64,000 nucleotides of DNA from an uncultured Geobacteraceae bacterium (GTDB lineage Bacteria > Desulfobacterota > Desulfuromonadia > Geobacterales > Pseudopelobacteraceae). The notes below the pieces were generated by a model that worked only from the letters and a program-made list of their open reading frames with translations, was not told the DNA's origin and searched no databases. Of the stretch, positions 22,112-30,880 are shown piece by piece. Position 1 is the stretch's first letter. Every line of letters begins with the position of its first letter. Location: contig CAJAFV010000071.1 of assembly GCA_903939115.1 (NCBI GenBank), positions 124,001-188,000 on the forward strand. Reading direction: 5' to 3'. The translations under genes and the position numbers were made by a program.

Positions 22112-22828
22112 TCACACGCCCAGGTATCGGTTAAGTTTCTCTCTGCTGGCACCAAGTTCACTCCGTGTAATCATTTCAGCTATTGAACCGTGATCGATCA
22201 CATAATGCCGATCGGCAAGGTCGGCGGCAAAATGGAAATTCTGTTCGACCAGAATGATGGTAAAGCCCTTTTCCTTCAACTGCGCGATAAGCTGTCCAAG
22301 GGTCTGGACAATGATTGGTGCCAGGCCTTCGGTGATTTCGTCCAGCAGCAGCAGTTTTGCCCCGGTACGCAGGATCCGCGCCATCGCGAGCATCTGCTGC
22401 TCGCCCCCCGAAAGCCGCGTCCCCATGCTGCCCCGCCGCTCAAGCAGATTGGGGAACATGGCGTAAATCTCAGACAGGGACATACCCCCCTCTTTTACCA
22501 CCGGTGGCAGCAGCAGATTCTCCTCAACGGTCAGGCTGGAAAAAATACCCCGCTCCTCCGGGCAGTACCCGAGGCCGAGGTGGGCGATTTTGTGCGTTGC
22601 CATCTTGATGGTTTCAACACCATTGACTGTGATAGAGCCGCTGCGGCGTCCAACGAGGCCGATGATCGACTTGAGGATCGTGGTTCGCCCAGCGCCGTTT
22701 CTCCCCAGCAGGGTGACAACCTCTCCCTCTCCGACAGTCAGGTCGATGCCATGAAGAATGTGAGATTCACCATAATAGGCGTGCAGGTCGCTTATACGCA
22801 GCATCTCTCTCTGTACTGTTTCAGGCAT
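22112..22828 (-). CDS. livF: Branched-chain-type ABC transporter ATPase (LivF family), Walker A Arg variant
   Basis: A 238-residue ATPase. Signature LSGGEQQML and Walker B LLLLDEITEGLAP are normal. The P-loop reads GRNGAGRTT, with Arg48 where the lysine normally sits; the codon is CGA. Arg at this place occurs in some LivF-type proteins as I recall, so activity may be retained. The ATG at 22828 overlaps the livG end by 8 bp; an alternative in-frame Met (MLRISDL) is nine residues on. It lies between livG and livK. Confidence 0.9.
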   Translation of the reverse strand: MPETVQREMLRISDLHAYYGESHILHGIDLTVGEGEVVTLLGRNGAGRTTILKSIIGLVGRRSGSITVNGVETIKMATHKIAHLGLGYCPEERGIFSSLTVEENLLLPPVVKEGGMSLSEIYAMFPNLLERRGSMGTRLSGGEQQMLAMARILRTGAKLLLLDEITEGLAPIIVQTLGQLIAQLKEKGFTIILVEQNFHFAADLADRHYVIDHGSIAEMITRSELGASREKLNRYLGV

Positions 22829-23573
22829 GTGCACTCCCCATATATGCTTCAAGCACCAGCGGATCCTTCGAAACCTCCGCGTATGGCCCCTCCGCAAGAA
22901 TGGCTCCCCGCTGCAGCACGGTTATCCGGTCCGCCAGCGTTGCCACCACCTTCAGGTTGTGTTCGACCATCAAAATTGTGCGGTTGGCGGATACTTTTTT
23001 CACCAGAGCGGTTATTTTGTCGACATCCTCGACTCCCATCCCCTGGGTCGGTTCATCCAGAAGCATCAGCTCGGGATCCAGTGCCAGCGTGGTGGCTATT
23101 TCCAATGCCCGCTTGCGCCCGTATGCCAGTTCGCCGGTGATCTCTTCGGCATAATCGGCCAGGCCGACATCCTCGAGCAGTCCCATGGCCTGACCATCCA
23201 GCTGCTGCAGGATGGCGTCGGATTTCCAAAAATGGTAGGAGATTCCCAGTTTGCGCTGCAGTGCCAGTCGCACATTCTCCCGTGGAGTCAGGTTCGGAAA
23301 GACCGCTGATATCTGAAATGAGCGTACAATTCCGCGCAGGGCGATGTCTGCCGGTTTTTCACTCGTGATGTCAGCACCGTTGAAATGGATGCTGCCGGAG
23401 GTCGGCGTAAGAAATTTGGTAAGAAGGTTGAATACGGTGGTCTTCCCGGCACCATTCGGCCCGATCAGGGCATGAATATGTCCGCGCTGAATCTGCAGGT
23501 TTACTGCAGCAACGGCAGTAAACCCCTTGAATTCCTTTGATAGATTGTTTGTTGTCAGGATGTGGTCCATCAT
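22821..23573 (-). CDS. livG: Branched-chain-type ABC transporter ATPase (LivG family)
   Basis: A 250-residue ATPase with a canonical Walker A (GPNGAGKTT), Walker B LMLLDEPTQGM and the LivG-type C-terminal helix ending. The signature reads ELAYGRKRALEIA, a LivG-type replacement of LSGGQ. It begins 16 bp after the usp stop. Together with livF, livK, livH and livM it makes a complete importer. Confidence 0.92.
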   Translation of the reverse strand: MMDHILTTNNLSKEFKGFTAVAAVNLQIQRGHIHALIGPNGAGKTTVFNLLTKFLTPTSGSIHFNGADITSEKPADIALRGIVRSFQISAVFPNLTPRENVRLALQRKLGISYHFWKSDAILQQLDGQAMGLLEDVGLADYAEEITGELAYGRKRALEIATTLALDPELMLLDEPTQGMGVEDVDKITALVKKVSANRTILMVEHNLKVVATLADRITVLQRGAILAEGPYAEVSKDPLVLEAYMGSAHA

Positions 23574-23589
23574 CTGTTCTGCTCCTGTA

Positions 23590-24384
23590 CTAATGTGACA
23601 TCAAAACGGGTATGGTCATCTCCCGGAGAATCTGACCGGCAACCGTACCAAGCCGCGAGCCTCTGCGTAATCCGGGGGAATGTGCGCCCATCACCAGCAG
23701 ATCGTACCCGCCGTCGCACGCCCGATTCAGCAGGCTGTCTGCCAGAGAGGCGGAGGTTTCCGGCTGCCGCTCCAGGCGGGCCTGGATGCCGTGGCTCTGC
23801 AGATGGTCAAGCACCTCTTCCCATCGATCCTGACCTGACTCTTCCCCTGAGGAGACGGCCAGCAGCGTCACCTTTTCCGCCCGCTGCAGGATCGGCACGG
23901 CATCATGCAGCGCACGAGCGGCCTCCCGGCCATTCCTCCAGGCGACCAGTGCGTGCGTGCCGACGGTATTGAAAGTCCCCGCGGCAGGAATGATCAGCAC
24001 CGGTCGACCGCCACCCGCCACCAGATGCTCGATGAAGCCGTCGGCGCGTGCGGTACGGTGCGATTCCTGGCCAACAACAACCAGATCGCTGCAGTGCGCT
24101 GCGCTGACAAGCAGTTCTCGCACCCCCACTCCTACCACGCGTGACTCGATGCACCGGTGCCGCGCCTCAATGCCAGCTGCCGCTGCTTTTGTCGACAGTA
24201 GCGCTCCGACTGCCGCAACGCTCTCTTCGGTATGCAGATAATGCGGCTGATAGTAATCAAACGTCACAAGGGAAAGTCCCATCACCCGTGCGCCTAGACC
24301 CTGAGCCAATGCCAGGGCGGCATCAATCCTCTGTTCACAGGCTGAAGAGCTGTCCAGGTGCAGAAGAATGTCTTTGATACTCAT
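23590..24384 (-). CDS. Universal stress protein (UspA family), first gene of the operon
   Basis: A 264-residue protein with two UspA-like halves. The second half carries the ATP-binding-like motif GAHSPGLRRGSRLGTVAGQIL (G-2X-G-9X-G-S/T type) and ends ILREMTIPVLMSH, typical of the family. The ATG at 24384 follows TTGGAG; a GTG two codons upstream is less likely. It leads the liv-sco-dehydrogenase operon and is 37 bp from the sigma-54-type element. Its role is probably a stress or energy-state response tied to this pathway, which is inference. Confidence 0.88.
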   Translation of the reverse strand: MSIKDILLHLDSSSACEQRIDAALALAQGLGARVMGLSLVTFDYYQPHYLHTEESVAAVGALLSTKAAAAGIEARHRCIESRVVGVGVRELLVSAAHCSDLVVVGQESHRTARADGFIEHLVAGGGRPVLIIPAAGTFNTVGTHALVAWRNGREAARALHDAVPILQRAEKVTLLAVSSGEESGQDRWEEVLDHLQSHGIQARLERQPETSASLADSLLNRACDGGYDLLVMGAHSPGLRRGSRLGTVAGQILREMTIPVLMSH

Positions 24385-24420
24385 GGCCACTCCAAATAAA
24401 ACAGATTTCTAAAAATATTT

Positions 24421-24436
24421 AGCAATTGTCGTGCCG
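24421..24436 (-). promoter_or_regulatory. Sigma-54-type promoter of the usp-liv-sco operon
   Basis: On the minus strand the element reads CGGCACGACAATTGCT: GG and GC exactly ten bases apart and matching TGGCACG-N4-TTGC at all but the first base. The predicted start is near 24410, about 25 bases before the usp ATG. Confidence 0.82.
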
Positions 24437-24541
24437 CGATTGAGTGGATTCACAATTATGTTTTTAAGATGCTGTTTTTATTATATTATAACTGTGTATG
24501 CTAAAAATAACAGGGTAATTAGACGCGCTCCCACATCCGAA

Positions 24542-24561
24542 TATTCCAAGAAACTGGAATA
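24542..24561. promoter_or_regulatory. Inverted repeat TATTCCA-N6-TGGAATA, possible activator site
   Basis: Perfect 7-bp arms about 106-125 bases upstream of the sigma-54-type element. The half-site TGGAAT is shared with the palindromes at 24648-24685, but here the arms are in the opposite order. Confidence 0.45.
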
Positions 24562-24647
24562 AATCTCCGTTCGGTGACTCGATATCCTTGGCGCGGAGGA
24601 GGCAAAGCTATTTTAACTGTCTTAATTTAAAGGGTAATCGTGGTAGG

Positions 24648-24685
24648 CCTGGAATTAATTCCACAATTGTGGAATTAATTCCAGG
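24648..24685. promoter_or_regulatory. 38-bp perfect palindrome made of two tandem TGGAATTAATTCCA sites
   Basis: The stretch is its own reverse complement with no loop. It contains two copies of the 14-bp palindrome TGGAATTAATTCCA (24650-24663 and 24670-24683), centres 20 bp apart, about two helical turns. It lies about 210-265 bp upstream of the sigma-54-type promoter, where enhancer sites usually are. It could also act as a terminator for the SDR gene, but lacks GC-rich arms. Confidence 0.7.
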
Positions 24686-24703
24686 AATTGGGAATGGATT
24701 TTC

Positions 24704-25522
24704 TTAACTGACCGGTTTGCGGGCGGCGGCGGTTCCGAGATACTCGCTCATACCGCCGCAGCTGTTCTGGGACCAGCCGCCATCTACCGGTAATATCGTT
24801 CCGGTGATGAAGCTCCCGAGTGCGGAAGCCAGAAACAGGCAGGCGTGTCCGACGTCCTCAGGGGTGCCAAGTCTTCCGAGCGGCACACTCCGTGCGACCA
24901 TTTTTCTGATATTTTTATCAGGGGCAAGACGGGCCATTCCCTCGGTACCGTCTATCGGACCGGGCACTACCGAGTTGACACGGACCCCGACAGCCCCCCA
25001 CTCAAGCGCCAGCGTCCGTGTGACCATGTCGACACCCGCTTTGGCGGCGCAGACGTGAACCTGCGCTTTCATCGGAATGAAGGCCTGCGGAGCGGAGATA
25101 TTGATCACGCTCGCCCCCGGTTTCCTGAGGAGCGGGTACACAGCCTTCATCACATGAAAGGTGCCGCGCAGATCAATATCGACCACCGACTTGAAGGCAT
25201 TCCCGCTCAGGTCATTGGCAAGGGCAGGGAAATTTCCGGCGGCACCTGACACGACAACATCAAAAGCCCCGAACCGTCCATGCACCAGCTGCAAGCCCGC
25301 TTCCAGCGCTTCAAGCTCGCGAACGTCCGCAACAAACCCCATGGCATCCACTCCGAGCTGTTGGAGCCGTTTTACCGTATCATCCACCTTTTCCTGTTTT
25401 CGACTGGCAACAGCCACCTTTGCACCATGGGCAGCGAACAGCTCCGCTATCCCCCGATTAATTCCGCTCGTACCGCCGATGACAACTACCACCTTACCGC
25501 TGAAATCCAGAGTGATCGCCAT
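24704..25522 (-). CDS. SDR oxidoreductase resembling 2,4-dienoyl-CoA reductase (DECR2-like)
   Basis: A 272-residue short-chain dehydrogenase. The segments SGAAGNFPALANDLSGNAFKSVVDID, QVHVCAAKAGVDMVTRTLALEWG (in part) and VPGPIDGTEGMARL follow the peroxisomal DECR2 pattern. The usual catalytic tyrosine is absent (Val157 four residues before Lys161), which is also normal for DECR. Expected role: NADPH reduction of unsaturated acyl-CoAs. It is 39 bp downstream of the sigma-54 activator gene on the same strand and probably co-transcribed. A generic acyl-CoA-related reductase is the alternative. Confidence 0.75.
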   Translation of the reverse strand: MAITLDFSGKVVVVIGGTSGINRGIAELFAAHGAKVAVASRKQEKVDDTVKRLQQLGVDAMGFVADVRELEALEAGLQLVHGRFGAFDVVVSGAAGNFPALANDLSGNAFKSVVDIDLRGTFHVMKAVYPLLRKPGASVINISAPQAFIPMKAQVHVCAAKAGVDMVTRTLALEWGAVGVRVNSVVPGPIDGTEGMARLAPDKNIRKMVARSVPLGRLGTPEDVGHACLFLASALGSFITGTILPVDGGWSQNSCGGMSEYLGTAAARKPVS

Positions 25523-25561
25523 GCCTGCCTCCTGTCATTTAAAATTGGTGTTACATGAATA

Positions 25562-26992
25562 TCACACACCGATATCGTACAGATTAGCCTTTGCGTACAA
25601 GGATGATTTGCTGATGCCGAGCTTAGCCGCCGCAGCCTGCTTATCCCCTTTTTCCTCACGGATGGCGGTCCGGATCGCCTCCTCTTCAGCCAGGCGGGTG
25701 ATAAACTTCAGACTGCGCCTGTTTTCCTGTGATGACGAAGTGCCAATGCCTTTGACCACCGCTCCGGGGATATCATTGCGAGAAATAGTCGGGCCGACTT
25801 TTACATAGAGAGCCTGCTCAAGGACATTACGCAGTTCACGCACATTGCCTGGCCAGTCATATTCCTTTAGTATCTCCGCGACATCCGGTTCGACCCCTTC
25901 AACCGGAATTCCGGTCTCCCGTTCCAGTTGGCGGAGGTGGAACTGAATCAGCAGCGGAATGTCATCCCGGCGACTCCGGAGCGGCGGGATATCGAGCATT
26001 ACCACATTGAGGCGATAGTACAGATCATGACGGAACATGCCGCTCTTGACCAATGTTTCCAAATCATGATTGGATGCGGCAATTATGCGGACATCAACCG
26101 CTTCCGACGCCTCGGCGCCGACCGGTTCGATCTCCTTTTCCTGCAGCACCCGCAGCAGCTTGACCTGCATTGTCAGAGGGAGCTCACTGATTTCATCCAG
26201 AAAGATCGTTCCCTTGTCGGCCAGGGCAAACTTCCCCTTTTTCCCCTTTTTCTGCGCTCCGGTAAAGGCACCCTCCCGATAGCCGAACAGCTCTGATTCA
26301 AAGAGGGTCTCCGGAATGGCGGCACAGTTGACTTTAATAAAAGGGCCAAGTTTTCGGGCACTTTCGTTATGGATCGAGTGGGCAAAGAGCTCCTTGCCAG
26401 TGCCGCTTTCCCCCTTCAGCAGCACGGTTGTAGTGCTTTTTGCGACCTTTCGGCCGAGCTCTTTGACCCATTCCAGCTCTTTGCTGATACCGACAATATG
26501 GTTGAAGGAATATTTGGCGCTCAGATGATTGCTGAGCTCGCTTTTGTAGAACTCCAGCTCGCTCTTGAGCTTCTTGAAGTTCTCGGTAATGGAGAAGAGG
26601 TCCTCAATATTCTGAAACATCACTTTGCCGAGCACCGCCACCACTTTGCCGTTTTCAAAAATCGGTATCCGGCTGCAGATCATCTCATGCCCCTTGATCT
26701 TCTGTAGCTGGGCAATCTCGGCAACACCGCTTTTGGCGACCAGGTGCATACGGGTATTTTCGATCACCTCGGTGACATGCTTTCCGATCAGCTTGTCGAT
26801 GGTTGTCTCAAGAAAAACGGCATAGGCTTTGTTGATCTTCAGGATATACCCGTCAGCGTCAGTGATAAGCAGACCTTCGTACGCATGCCCCAGGGCATCC
26901 TCCAGCATGGTCTGCCCCTTTTCGGCCAGTTCGGCACGCTTCGCTAGGGACCGCAACAGGGAATGAACCCATCCCTCTTTATGTATGATCAT
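25562..26992 (-). CDS. PAS-domain sigma-54-dependent transcriptional activator
   Basis: A 476-residue activator. An N-terminal PAS domain (about 30-130, AYEGLLITDADGYILKINKAY in part) is followed by an AAA+ domain with Walker A GESGTGKE (194-201), the sigma-54-contacting GAFTGA (241-246) and Walker B TIFLDE. The C-terminus is a Fis-type helix-turn-helix (KQAAAAKLGISKSSLYAK). The ATG at 26992 follows GGAGG; a GTG 17 codons upstream lacks a ribosome site. Its position beside the sigma-54 promoter at 24421 makes it the likely activator of the usp-liv-sco operon, with PAS sensing a metabolite (inference). Confidence 0.92.
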   Translation of the reverse strand: MIIHKEGWVHSLLRSLAKRAELAEKGQTMLEDALGHAYEGLLITDADGYILKINKAYAVFLETTIDKLIGKHVTEVIENTRMHLVAKSGVAEIAQLQKIKGHEMICSRIPIFENGKVVAVLGKVMFQNIEDLFSITENFKKLKSELEFYKSELSNHLSAKYSFNHIVGISKELEWVKELGRKVAKSTTTVLLKGESGTGKELFAHSIHNESARKLGPFIKVNCAAIPETLFESELFGYREGAFTGAQKKGKKGKFALADKGTIFLDEISELPLTMQVKLLRVLQEKEIEPVGAEASEAVDVRIIAASNHDLETLVKSGMFRHDLYYRLNVVMLDIPPLRSRRDDIPLLIQFHLRQLERETGIPVEGVEPDVAEILKEYDWPGNVRELRNVLEQALYVKVGPTISRNDIPGAVVKGIGTSSSQENRRSLKFITRLAEEEAIRTAIREEKGDKQAAAAKLGISKSSLYAKANLYDIGV

Positions 26993-27175
26993 CGATTCCT
27001 CCGCCTTCTGCCGTATCCGGTCAGGTTTAATAGAATTGCCCACCGGGTGACACTTTGTACAACCTCGTTACGGTGAATGCAACTTTTTCGGTCATTGTTC
27101 ATAAGGTGCATGACGAGTGAATATTTCGTCCGCTTTCCGCTTGACGCAATTGAGGCAAGCGGCTACAACTTCATG

Positions 27176-29434
27176 ATGAATCTTCTCACCAATCTCAACC
27201 CCCCCCAGAAAGAAGCCGTGCTGCACGGCGAGGGACCGATGCTTATTCTGGCCGGCGCCGGTTCGGGCAAAACCCGCGTCATCACCAACCGGATCGCCTA
27301 CCTGATCCGTGAACGGGGCGTGCGCCCCTGGAATATTCTGGCGGTGACCTTCACCAACAAAGCGGCAAAGGAGATGGCCGAGCGTGTCGCCAAGCTGCTT
27401 GGCGGTGGCGATGTCCCGCAGATATCAACCTTTCACGCCGCCTGCGGCCGTATCCTCCGCCGCGATATTCACCAGCTCGGTTTTCAATCATCTTTTGCAA
27501 TTTATGACGACCGCGACAGCGACCGCCTGCTGAAGGATGTCATCGCCGGGATGGATCTGGATGAAAAGCGTTTTGCGGTTAAAGCGGTCTCCGGGCGGAT
27601 CGATGACTTCAAAAACCGCGGCCTCTTTCCGGAGGATATCGGCTCCGTTCCTCCCGGTGATGTCTACACCCGGAAGGTCGTTGAAATCTACGCCGCTTAT
27701 CAGGAACGCCTCAAAAAATGCAACGCCCTCGACTTCGGAGACATGATGATTCAGGTCGTGCGGCTTCTGAAGCGTTTTCCTGACGTCTGCAGAGAGTACC
27801 AGGAGCGGTTTCAGTGGTTGCTGGTGGACGAATACCAGGATACCAACCCGGTGCAGTACGATCTGATCCGCCTGCTGGCGGGAGAACGTAAAAACCTCTG
27901 CGTCGTCGGGGACGACGACCAGTCGATATACTCCTGGCGCGGAGCCGACATCCGCAACATTCTTGAATTCGAAAAGGACTTTCCCAGGGTCAAAATCATC
28001 CGTCTGGAGCAGAACTACCGTTCCACCTCCACCATCCTGGCCGCGGCCGGTGCGGTCGTCAAACAGAACTTCGGCCGCAAGGGCAAAACATTGTGGACCG
28101 AAAATCCGGCTGGCGAGAAGATTCGCTATGAGCGGGTTGAGTCAGACCGCGAAGAAGCTGCTTTTGTCAGTCGCGAGATCGGTCAGCTGAGAAACGGCGG
28201 GAACCCTCTGGATGAGATTGCTGTTTTCTATCGCACCAATGCCCAGTCGCGGCTGATTGAGGAGGCGCTTGTCGGAAGTGCGCTCCCCTACCATATCGTT
28301 GGCGGCGTCCGTTTCTACTCCCGTCTGGAGGTCAAGGACATTCTCGCCTATCTTCGGGTGCTGGATAATCCGGCCGATGAGGTGTCACTCAAACGGATCA
28401 TCAATGTCCCGGCGCGCGGCATCGGCAATACAACGGTGGATAAGATTTCACTCCAGGCTTTCCAGCGGGGAGGCACTTTTTTTGACGCTCTGCAGGATGC
28501 CACCCGTGATGGACTGTTAAGCGCTTCGCCGCGCGGCAAAATCGCTGCCTTTGTGGCACTGCTGGACGGTTTTCGCACTGCCGCCGCCAGCAGCAGCCTT
28601 GCGGAACTGACCCGGTCGGTCATGCAGGGGAGCGGCTATCTGGACCGGCTGAAAAACAGTCGCGACGAGGACGCTGCCGAACGGCTGGAGAACCTTGAAC
28701 AACTTCTGGCCGCGATTGAAGAATTCAGCGAGAAGAACCCCGAGTCGGGGCTGTCCGAATTTCTCGAACAGGTTTCACTGGTTTCCGATCTTGAGCAGGG
28801 GGAGGTCGGCCAGCCATCGGTAACCCTTATGACGCTGCACGCCGCCAAGGGGCTTGAGTTCAAAGCCGTCTTCATGGTCGGCATGGAGGAGCGGCTCTTT
28901 CCTCATGTCCGTTCCCTCGATGACCTGGACGGCATGGAGGAGGAACGGCGACTCTGCTACGTCGGCATGACCCGGGCGCGCGAGCGGCTCTATCTGCTGA
29001 ATGCCCGCCGGAGATACCTGTTTGGCCAGGAGCAGCATAACCAGGTCTCACGGTTTTTAAAGGATATTCCTGCTGAATTACTGGATGATTCGGGGGGTGG
29101 TAATAATTATCGCAGGGGTGAGGCGGCGCCTCGCCCGGATTTCAGGCATAGTCAGCCTGCGGATCGGGCGATCCTGCGGGTCGCCCCTATGGAGGCCGCC
29201 TCCCACAACCTTGCTTCTGCCGTTTCTTATTCCGATGATATCGAAACGATCCCGGAACCATCCGAAGAGCAGGATGGCATCTCTATCGGCATGAAAGTGC
29301 GCCACGGCAAGTTCGGCGTCGGCACTATCAGGAAAATCGAAGGAGAAGACGAGGGGCAGAAAGTGGTGGTCTGGTTTAACTCGGTCGGGCCGAAAAAACT
29401 ATTGCTGCGGTTCGCAGGGCTGGAACGGGCATAG
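27176..29434 (+). CDS. UvrD/PcrA-type superfamily 1 DNA helicase
   Basis: A 752-residue 3'-5' helicase of DNA repair. Motif I is AGAGSGKTR, motif II LLVDEYQDTNPVQ, motif III VGDDDQSIYSWRGA, with VTLMTLHAAKGLEF and CYVGMTRARERLYL later. The C-terminal GMKVRHGKFGVGTI is the PcrA/UvrD tail that contacts RNA polymerase in PcrA. Start: MNLLTNLNPPQ fits the family; an upstream frame from 27077 is open but unlike the family, and no strong ribosome site is seen, so the start is uncertain. Divergent from the activator gene. Confidence 0.92.
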   Translation: MNLLTNLNPPQKEAVLHGEGPMLILAGAGSGKTRVITNRIAYLIRERGVRPWNILAVTFTNKAAKEMAERVAKLLGGGDVPQISTFHAACGRILRRDIHQLGFQSSFAIYDDRDSDRLLKDVIAGMDLDEKRFAVKAVSGRIDDFKNRGLFPEDIGSVPPGDVYTRKVVEIYAAYQERLKKCNALDFGDMMIQVVRLLKRFPDVCREYQERFQWLLVDEYQDTNPVQYDLIRLLAGERKNLCVVGDDDQSIYSWRGADIRNILEFEKDFPRVKIIRLEQNYRSTSTILAAAGAVVKQNFGRKGKTLWTENPAGEKIRYERVESDREEAAFVSREIGQLRNGGNPLDEIAVFYRTNAQSRLIEEALVGSALPYHIVGGVRFYSRLEVKDILAYLRVLDNPADEVSLKRIINVPARGIGNTTVDKISLQAFQRGGTFFDALQDATRDGLLSASPRGKIAAFVALLDGFRTAAASSSLAELTRSVMQGSGYLDRLKNSRDEDAAERLENLEQLLAAIEEFSEKNPESGLSEFLEQVSLVSDLEQGEVGQPSVTLMTLHAAKGLEFKAVFMVGMEERLFPHVRSLDDLDGMEEERRLCYVGMTRARERLYLLNARRRYLFGQEQHNQVSRFLKDIPAELLDDSGGGNNYRRGEAAPRPDFRHSQPADRAILRVAPMEAASHNLASAVSYSDDIETIPEPSEEQDGISIGMKVRHGKFGVGTIRKIEGEDEGQKVVVWFNSVGPKKLLLRFAGLERA

Positions 29435-29497
29435 ATGCCATATAGTGTAAAAAACCAGCGATTTAAAGTATAAAGGTATTTCACCGATGAGCATGCA

Positions 29498-30880
29498 ATG
29501 AACGATATTCTCTCTTTTTACTTCGACGGGGCAGTAATCCAGGCCACCAAAGTGCGGATTACCGGTGATTCGGGCCTGGTCACGGATGCCAAATCGTTTC
29601 CGCTTGACGAATTAGACGGCTATCTCGCAGAGTGCAGGGAGAAAACCTGTGTTGTCTGCTGCAATCCCCCTTTTTTCTATCAGGACATCATACACCTTCC
29701 TCCCTCTGCTGAAAAACTCTATGGCAAACTCGTCCGGAGCGAGGTCCAGAATGCTCATCCCGATTTAACATCGTTCAGCATTTTTCACTGCACCATCGGA
29801 GAGTCAACGATAGAGTCAAAGCTGTATAGTAAAATTGCAGCGTTCAGCTATCCGGACGAATTTATTGCCCCGCTGCTCCAGGCTGTAAATCGCTACGGCA
29901 TCACTATCTCACATAGTTACCCGGCCCCCATCGCCATCTTCAGGCTGGCACTTACGGCGTGCGACAGCGACAGTGACCAGGCGCGCATATGTATGGCAAC
30001 CCTGCCGGGAGAGAAGCTGCTTCTCGTATGCGAAAACAACGAACTGGCATTTATCAGAAAAATACCCTCGCTCTCCAGCGTCATGCTTTCTGAAGATGCA
30101 CAGAATATCAATATGACTGTCGACTACTGTCTGCAGACGCTGCGGGTCCGCCCATTTGAAGCGACCATACTCAACATGGATGAATTGTCCGAGGACCTTT
30201 CTTCTCTTGTCTCCGTCCCCTTGCGGTCTATGTTGCTTCCTCAACTGCGGGATCTCCCTCCCTATATGATACAGGAGTATCTGGCTCCGATTGCGGCCGC
30301 CCTGCATTCGGTGAAGTCACCTCGCATCGGGAACATCCTGCCGTCAGACTATGCAGCCTTTTGCAAACACAAGAAGCTTCTCTCGGTAACTGCGAAACTC
30401 ATATTTGCTTTAGTCCTTTTGCTTGGCGGCTATCTGGTGAAGGAATTAATGACCATTTCCGAGCTGAAGAGTAAAATCGGCAGGGTACGCATTGAATTAA
30501 GCGGGGCGGCAAACGAGCTGGCAACCTTCCGTACGCTTGATGAGGAGGTGAGCCGCCTCAAACAGCCACTCGATGTTGTCAACAAGCATACTATTTCGTT
30601 AAATCCGGCGGCAGCGCTGGCAGCCTTGGCACTTCCTGTCTCAGAGGAGTATGTGATCAAGGGGGCAACCGTTCAGAGCGGCGCTAACGGCCTCGATGTT
30701 CAGCTACAGGGAGTCATAAACGCTTCAATATACAGTGATACCCAGGCGTTGTACGAGAGCCTTGTTGCCAAAATCGCGAAGCTGCCCGGATATTCGGTGG
30801 TCTCCAGCACTATTGATATTCGCCAGAAAACGTTCAGCATCCAGGCCCGCTACAACAGCGGAGGTAAACCAGTCAAATGA
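29498..30880 (+). CDS. MSHA-type pilus biogenesis protein, MshI-like (PilM/PilN-like fusion)
   Basis: A 460-residue protein. The first ~280 residues look like a divergent PilM-type actin-like domain. A single membrane segment (about 293-313, AKLIFALVLLLGGYLVKEL) is followed by a coiled coil and a PilN/GspL-like periplasmic domain (about 360-455). It would be part of the inner-membrane alignment platform for the pilus motor. It overlaps the next gene by ATGA and leads the pilus operon. Confidence 0.65.
   Translation: MNDILSFYFDGAVIQATKVRITGDSGLVTDAKSFPLDELDGYLAECREKTCVVCCNPPFFYQDIIHLPPSAEKLYGKLVRSEVQNAHPDLTSFSIFHCTIGESTIESKLYSKIAAFSYPDEFIAPLLQAVNRYGITISHSYPAPIAIFRLALTACDSDSDQARICMATLPGEKLLLVCENNELAFIRKIPSLSSVMLSEDAQNINMTVDYCLQTLRVRPFEATILNMDELSEDLSSLVSVPLRSMLLPQLRDLPPYMIQEYLAPIAAALHSVKSPRIGNILPSDYAAFCKHKKLLSVTAKLIFALVLLLGGYLVKELMTISELKSKIGRVRIELSGAANELATFRTLDEEVSRLKQPLDVVNKHTISLNPAAALAALALPVSEEYVIKGATVQSGANGLDVQLQGVINASIYSDTQALYESLVAKIAKLPGYSVVSSTIDIRQKTFSIQARYNSGGKPVK

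Larger units (their letters stand above)
24385..24703. other. Promoter and upstream activator region of the usp-liv-sco operon
   Basis: An AT-rich stretch of 319 bases with no gene. It contains the sigma-54-type promoter (24421-24436), an inverted repeat at 24542-24561 and a 38-bp perfect palindrome at 24648-24685 (separate entries). The far end borders the SDR stop codon, so the palindrome could also terminate the SDR transcript. Confidence 0.7.
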
